Assembly: GCA_023428245.1 (NCBI GenBank)
Contig: JAEYYX010000084.1
Location: 119,184-183,183 of the forward strand
Length of the DNA stretch: 64,000 nucleotides
Direction of reading: 5' to 3'
From: Pseudomonadota bacterium
GTDB lineage: Bacteria > Myxococcota_A > Polyangia > Polyangiales > Polyangiaceae
In this document: piece by piece, positions 60,616-64,000 of the stretch
Layout: every line of letters starts with the position of its first letter
Numbering within the stretch: position 1 is the first letter of the stretch
Program-made: the position numbers and the translations under genes
Notes under the pieces: model-generated
The model's database searches: none
What the model was told of the DNA's origin: nothing
The model's input: the letters and a program-made list of their open reading frames with translations, nothing else

Positions 60616-61454
60616 CCTTCGCTCACCTCGGCCCAGCCCGAAGCTACAGCCTCGTCACTACGATTCGTGGTAGCGGTCAGGGAGAACGTGCCAGGATCAA
60701 CCAAGGCAATCTTCGTCGTGAGCGAGTCTCCCGGCCAAACGGGCCTTTTGAACTGAATGCCGAGCACCCGAAGTTTCTGCGTCGGGCGCAACGACTTCAG
60801 GGCGGCGCGTCCGATGTAGCCGTAGGTCGCGAGGCCGTGCAGGATCGGTCCCTCCGGGAAGCCCACAGAAGCTGCAAACTCGGGATCCGCATGGAGCGGG
60901 TTCAGATCGCCGGAGAGGCGGTAAAGAAGCGCCTGCTCGGGGCCGATCGTTTCGGTGAGCTCGCCCCCGGGTGCGTCTCCGTCGGGAGCCTTGGGTGCGG
61001 GCCACTTCGGGGGCCTGGGTCCACCGAAGCCACCGGTGTCGCGGACGACGAGGGTCCACTCGGTTTCGAACAGCACCTGGTCGGAGCCATCGAGCCAGGT
61101 TTCCGTCGTGAAGGCGACTTGGGAGAGGCGCTTCAGATCGTAGATCCCCGAAAGTCGCGCGATCGTCTTGAGGCGGCCAGCGTTTGGAATGTCACCGTGG
61201 AGTCGGATCACCTGTGAAAAATGGACGACCTGTCGCATGTCCGCTTTGGCCTTTTCGACCAGGGGAACCAGGGCCGGATAGGCGGGGACGACAGCGAAGG
61301 TCGGCAATACCTTGGGCCCGCGTCCCTCATAAAGGTAATCCAGTTCGTCCTTGCGAGCGCCGATCCCGAGGGCGTAGAGGACCGGCACTTTCCAGTCATA
61401 CTCAAAGAAGAAGGGCTCGGTCTGGTGACCGACGGCGGAGAGGTCCAGCGACAT
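60612..61454 (-). CDS. MaoC-like (R)-specific enoyl-CoA hydratase, two-hotdog type
   Basis: 280 residues. The N-terminal hotdog reads LDLSAVGHQTEPFFFEYDWK and VLYALGIGARKDELDYLYEG, and the C-terminal one holds LYRLSGDLNPLHADPEFAAS with the Asp/His pair and FPEGPILHGLATYG. This matches hydratase-2 of multifunctional beta-oxidation enzymes, which hydrates trans-2-enoyl-CoA to (R)-3-hydroxyacyl-CoA. The substrate chain length is unknown. It is divergent from scpA with starts only 21 bp apart, and it is upstream of a coupled parvulin lipoprotein. Cytoplasmic. Confidence 0.88.
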   Translation of the reverse strand: MSLDLSAVGHQTEPFFFEYDWKVPVLYALGIGARKDELDYLYEGRGPKVLPTFAVVPAYPALVPLVEKAKADMRQVVHFSQVIRLHGDIPNAGRLKTIARLSGIYDLKRLSQVAFTTETWLDGSDQVLFETEWTLVVRDTGGFGGPRPPKWPAPKAPDGDAPGGELTETIGPEQALLYRLSGDLNPLHADPEFAASVGFPEGPILHGLATYGYIGRAALKSLRPTQKLRVLGIQFKRPVWPGDSLTTKIALVDPGTFSLTATTNRSDEAVASGWAEVSEG

Positions 61455-61475
61455 GGGCGCGGGATCTAGGACAGA

Positions 61476-62597
61476 ATGCCGGTTCGGGACAGCCCAGGAT
61501 TTTTCGGGATGGACGTTCTGGAGGGCGCAACTAGTCTCGGCGGACCCTCGGGGTCACCGGCGGGTCCGTTCGGACCCACGGAGCAGGGGGTTGAGCCCGA
61601 AGAGTCAAGGATGCGCCGAAAGCCCGTTGTCGCCGAATCGCCGCCCAAGGAGCCCGAGGGGGCCGAGAAGCCTGGGAGCGAGGGGGCATCGCCCCCAGCG
61701 GCCGGCGTCTATCACGTCAAGCTCCCGGCCTTTGAGGGACCGCTCGACCTGCTGTTGCACCTGGTCCAGGAGCACGAGCTCGACGTCTTCGACATCCCGA
61801 TCGCTTTTTTGAGCAAGAAGTACGTTGAGTACATCATGCTCATGGAGGAACTGAACATCGACGTCGCGAGCGAGTACCTCGTGATGGCGGCGACGCTCGC
61901 GCACATCAAGAGCAAGATGCTCTTGCCGACGCCTCCCTCCGGCCAGGACGACGATCCTGCCGAAGAACTCGACCCCCGCGCGGAGCTCGTCCGCAGGCTG
62001 CTCGAATATCAGAAGTACCGTCAGGCGGCCGAGCAGCTCGGCTCGTCGCCGGTTCTCGGTCGGGATGTCTTCGCGCGCGGCACTACGGCGCCCGAGGCCG
62101 ATGGTCCTGCGCCTCTGATGAAGTACAGCGTTTTCAAGCTGTTCGACGCTTTCCAAAAGCTCCTCACGCGCGTTCAGCAGACCGCCGAACACACCATCGA
62201 TGTTGACCGGATCTCGATCTCCGAGCGGATCCTCCAGCTCACCGATCGGCTCAAGGGCAAGGGCATCATCCCGTTTGACGCCCTCTTCGAAGAGGCTGTC
62301 ACGCGCTCCGACCTGGTGGTGACGTTTCTCGCGTTGCTCGAGATGACGCGCTTGCGCATGCTCATGGTGCATCAGGTGGGGCCCCTCGCTCCGATCGAGG
62401 TTGAGCTCACGCTGACGGACGATCAAGAGACTGTCCTTAGGAACGCTACCTCCGATCCTCTCGCCGAGCTCTCACGAGGTGATGTGGAGAACGCGATCCG
62501 CGAACAGGACGCGGAACGCGAGCAAGAGCTGGAACGCGAGCAAGAGCTGGAACGCGAGCAAGACGCGGACGCGGAACGAACGACACACGTCGAGTAA
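61476..62597 (+). CDS. scpA: Segregation and condensation protein A
   Basis: 373 residues from ATG 61476 (AGGA four bases upstream). The ScpA core begins at about 78: VYHVKLPAFEGPLDLLLHLV, QEHELDVFDIPIAFLSKKY, SEYLVMAATLAHIKSKMLLP and the C-terminal FDALFEEAVTRSDLVVTFLA. ScpA is the kleisin that closes the SMC/ScpAB condensin ring. The 75-residue N-terminal stretch is low in complexity and ATG 61611 is a plausible alternative start that would leave room for the divergent promoters. The tail is a charged EREQEL repeat. scpB follows after 15 bp. Confidence 0.92.
   Translation: MPVRDSPGFFGMDVLEGATSLGGPSGSPAGPFGPTEQGVEPEESRMRRKPVVAESPPKEPEGAEKPGSEGASPPAAGVYHVKLPAFEGPLDLLLHLVQEHELDVFDIPIAFLSKKYVEYIMLMEELNIDVASEYLVMAATLAHIKSKMLLPTPPSGQDDDPAEELDPRAELVRRLLEYQKYRQAAEQLGSSPVLGRDVFARGTTAPEADGPAPLMKYSVFKLFDAFQKLLTRVQQTAEHTIDVDRISISERILQLTDRLKGKGIIPFDALFEEAVTRSDLVVTFLALLEMTRLRMLMVHQVGPLAPIEVELTLTDDQETVLRNATSDPLAELSRGDVENAIREQDAEREQELEREQELEREQDADAERTTHVE
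62514..62564 (+). repeat. Coding 18-bp tandem repeat at the scpA 3' end
   Basis: The unit GAACGCGAGCAAGAGCTG occurs twice in full and a third time in part (62514-62564). It encodes ER-E-Q-E-L, a charged heptad-like tail of ScpA. It is a coding repeat rather than a mobile or CRISPR element. Confidence 0.8.
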
Positions 62598-62612
62598 TTG
62601 AGATTCACGATC

Positions 62613-64000
62613 ATGGCGAGAAAACAGCGAGTCACCTCTGCGCAGGGGAAAAAAGGGCCCGGCCGTCGACCGTCCCGCGCTTCAGGCGCGGCGGCCGCCC
62701 CAGGTGTCGAAAAAGCGCCCGAGGCTGCTGCCGAAGAGTCTGAAGAGGAAGAAGCGCCCGAGGCTGCTGCCGAAGAGTCGGGGGAGGGCGAAGCGGTCTC
62801 CGTGGAGACTTCCGTGGAGAGCGACTCGGCATCGGAGGCAGATATCGCGGCCGGGGGCGAGACATCGGCCGAGCATGAGACCGAGGCGACCGAAGTCTCG
62901 GCTCCTGTGGAGTCGAGCGATTCTGAAGCCGTCCCGGCGCCGGGTTTGGTGGAGTCCGAGGAGGACCTCGAGGCTGTGGGGGCGGGCGAATCAGATGCGA
63001 GCGACGACGCAGACGCGCCGCCCCAGAGCGGGAGCACCTCGGTTCCGCCACCCGGCAGCGGAGCCCACTTCGACCTGCCTAGCGAAGAGCTCGGGGAAGA
63101 CGAAGCGTACGAGACCGAGTTCAGTGGCGGCTCGTCGATAGTAGGTTTCGATGGCGAGGGACTCGATGAAGACGAGGCGCCCGCCGAGGACACCGAGCAG
63201 TTTCTTAAAGGGCTTGTCGAGGCGATCTTGTTTGTCGCTGATAAGCCGATGAGCGCCCGCGAGGTTGCTCGCACGGCCCAAATCGATCGCGCACGCGCTG
63301 ACGAGTTAATTCAGCAGCTCGTTCAGGAGACGAGGGGGCGCGGCGTCCGTTTGGTTGCGGTCAGTGAGGGCTATGCCTTCCGGACCAATGCCGCCTATGC
63401 CGGCTACGTTCGGGGTTTTTTGGCTCAGAAACCGGTGCGCTTGAGCCGGGCGCAACTGGAGACCTTGGCCATCGTTGCCTATCGTCAGCCAGTGACGCGT
63501 CCTGAAGTCGACGATGTACGCGGCGTGGATTCTGGAGCCGTTATCAAGACGCTCCTTGAGCGAGATCTGGTGCGCGTGCTCGGGAAAAAGGACGAGCCTG
63601 GGCGGCCGATGCTCTACGGAACGACTCCTGAGTTCCTAGACTTGTTCAGCCTCAAGTCTCTCCGCGACTTGCCGACCCTCCGCGAGTTTACGGAGCTGAC
63701 CGAAGAGTCGCGGGAGAAGTTTGAGGCGGAGCTCGGTGAAGCCGCGCCTCTGGGGCCGATCTTGCTCGACGAGGAAGTGCGTGAGTCGGTGGTCGTGGAG
63801 ACTGGGCCAGGAGCCGAGGACGTCGCGCCGGAGTCGGGGGAGGCCGAGGGGGATTCGTCGACCGAGGAAGGGGCGGAAGCTTCGGAGGCCGAGACGGCGG
63901 AAGAGGACAGCGAGGGCGCTGCGCAGCTTGCTGCCGAGAACGCGTCGGATCATGAGGACCCGGTCGTCGACGACGAAGACGACGAAGACGACGAAGACGA
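62613..64000 (+). CDS. scpB: Segregation and condensation protein B (partial, runs off right edge)
   Basis: At least 462 residues, open to the window edge. The ScpB winged-helix core begins near 195: FLKGLVEAILFVADKPMSAR, GVRLVAVSEGYAFRTNAAYA, LETLAIVAYRQPVTRPEVDD and GRPMLYGTTPEFLDLF. ScpB binds ScpA in the SMC condensin complex. Typical ScpB is 180-200 residues; this one has about 190 acidic residues in front and a long acidic tail (DDEDDEDDED at the edge). A 28-bp direct repeat (62713-62740 and 62752-62779) builds part of the front extension. It was found by translating the last frame because it has no stop in the window. Confidence 0.9.
   Translation, partial: MARKQRVTSAQGKKGPGRRPSRASGAAAAPGVEKAPEAAAEESEEEEAPEAAAEESGEGEAVSVETSVESDSASEADIAAGGETSAEHETEATEVSAPVESSDSEAVPAPGLVESEEDLEAVGAGESDASDDADAPPQSGSTSVPPPGSGAHFDLPSEELGEDEAYETEFSGGSSIVGFDGEGLDEDEAPAEDTEQFLKGLVEAILFVADKPMSAREVARTAQIDRARADELIQQLVQETRGRGVRLVAVSEGYAFRTNAAYAGYVRGFLAQKPVRLSRAQLETLAIVAYRQPVTRPEVDDVRGVDSGAVIKTLLERDLVRVLGKKDEPGRPMLYGTTPEFLDLFSLKSLRDLPTLREFTELTEESREKFEAELGEAAPLGPILLDEEVRESVVVETGPGAEDVAPESGEAEGDSSTEEGAEASEAETAEEDSEGAAQLAAENASDHEDPVVDDEDDEDDED

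Noticed and set aside
62514..62779. Repeats that could suggest a CRISPR array
   Set aside because: Units are 18 and 28 bp, directly abutting or in coding phase, without spacers; they lie inside scpA and scpB.
62423..63274. Long minus-strand frame of 283 residues opposite scpB
   Set aside because: Ser/Pro/Ala-rich composition typical of an antisense shadow of an acidic GC-rich gene; the plus strand encodes a clear ScpB core with continuous reading.

Overview
The window is about 64 kb of high-GC chromosomal DNA from a member of the Myxococcota, most likely of the Polyangia/Sorangiineae side. Several features point there: a MYXO-CTERM-type sorting tail (GCSV, a hydrophobic stretch, then arginines), many lipoproteins with long Gly/Ser/Ala linkers, AgmX/PglI-type and MJ0042 zinc-ribbon/TPR proteins, giant TPR proteins, and a type IV minor-pilin operon with PilY1. 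I see no rRNA, tRNA, CRISPR array, transposase or phage gene. The region looks like ordinary host chromosome with dense operons, many of which use 4-bp ATGA or GTGA stop/start overlaps.

Layout. 0-2.8 kb: the 5' part of a glycosyltransferase that runs off the left edge, coupled to a DUF971 protein and divergent from rpsU, then a membrane-anchored protein with BNR-like motifs. 2.8-12.2 kb: two coupled giant TPR proteins (1505 and 1414 aa) with related C-terminal domains, behind a membrane-anchored parvulin. 12.3-17.3 kb: an envelope block with a zinc-ribbon/TM/TPR protein, an AgmX/PglI-like lipoprotein and an OmpA-like lipoprotein. 17.6-27.2 kb: housekeeping genes rpoD and dnaG, then atpD, atpC, rsmA, a small secreted protein and a further TPR protein. 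27.3-30.2 kb: a coupled set of an unknown protein, a redoxin-like lipoprotein without CxxC and an alpha/beta hydrolase, then a linker lipoprotein. 30.2-37.5 kb: surface genes including a GH95 fucosidase-like lipoprotein, a PKD/propeller/cytochrome c protein and an LVIVD-propeller lipoprotein. 37.7-46.5 kb: small membrane proteins, a GlxA-family regulator, DoxX, lipoproteins, an RlmM-like RNA methyltransferase with a possible attenuator leader, a solute-binding lipoprotein, a YbaL-type K+/H+ antiporter and an SGNH hydrolase. 46.5-51 kb: a His-rich EF-hand lipoprotein behind two Fur-family-like boxes, and gcvT-gcvH-gcvPA without gcvPB. 51-58.8 kb: a lipoprotein, pilY1, pilX, pilW, pilV and fimU (transcribed right to left) behind a near-consensus sigma-54 promoter. 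58.9-64 kb: a secreted unknown, a parvulin lipoprotein coupled to a MaoC-type hydratase, then scpA and scpB; scpB runs off the right edge.

The most interesting points for follow-up are the putative leader-peptide/terminator in front of the RlmM-like gene, the paired 7-1-7 boxes before the His-rich lipoprotein, the paired giant TPR proteins with a shared terminal domain, the sigma-54 minor-pilin operon with its coupled lipoprotein, and the PKD/propeller/cytochrome c protein paired with an LVIVD propeller. All functional calls come from reading motifs by eye; no database search was run.
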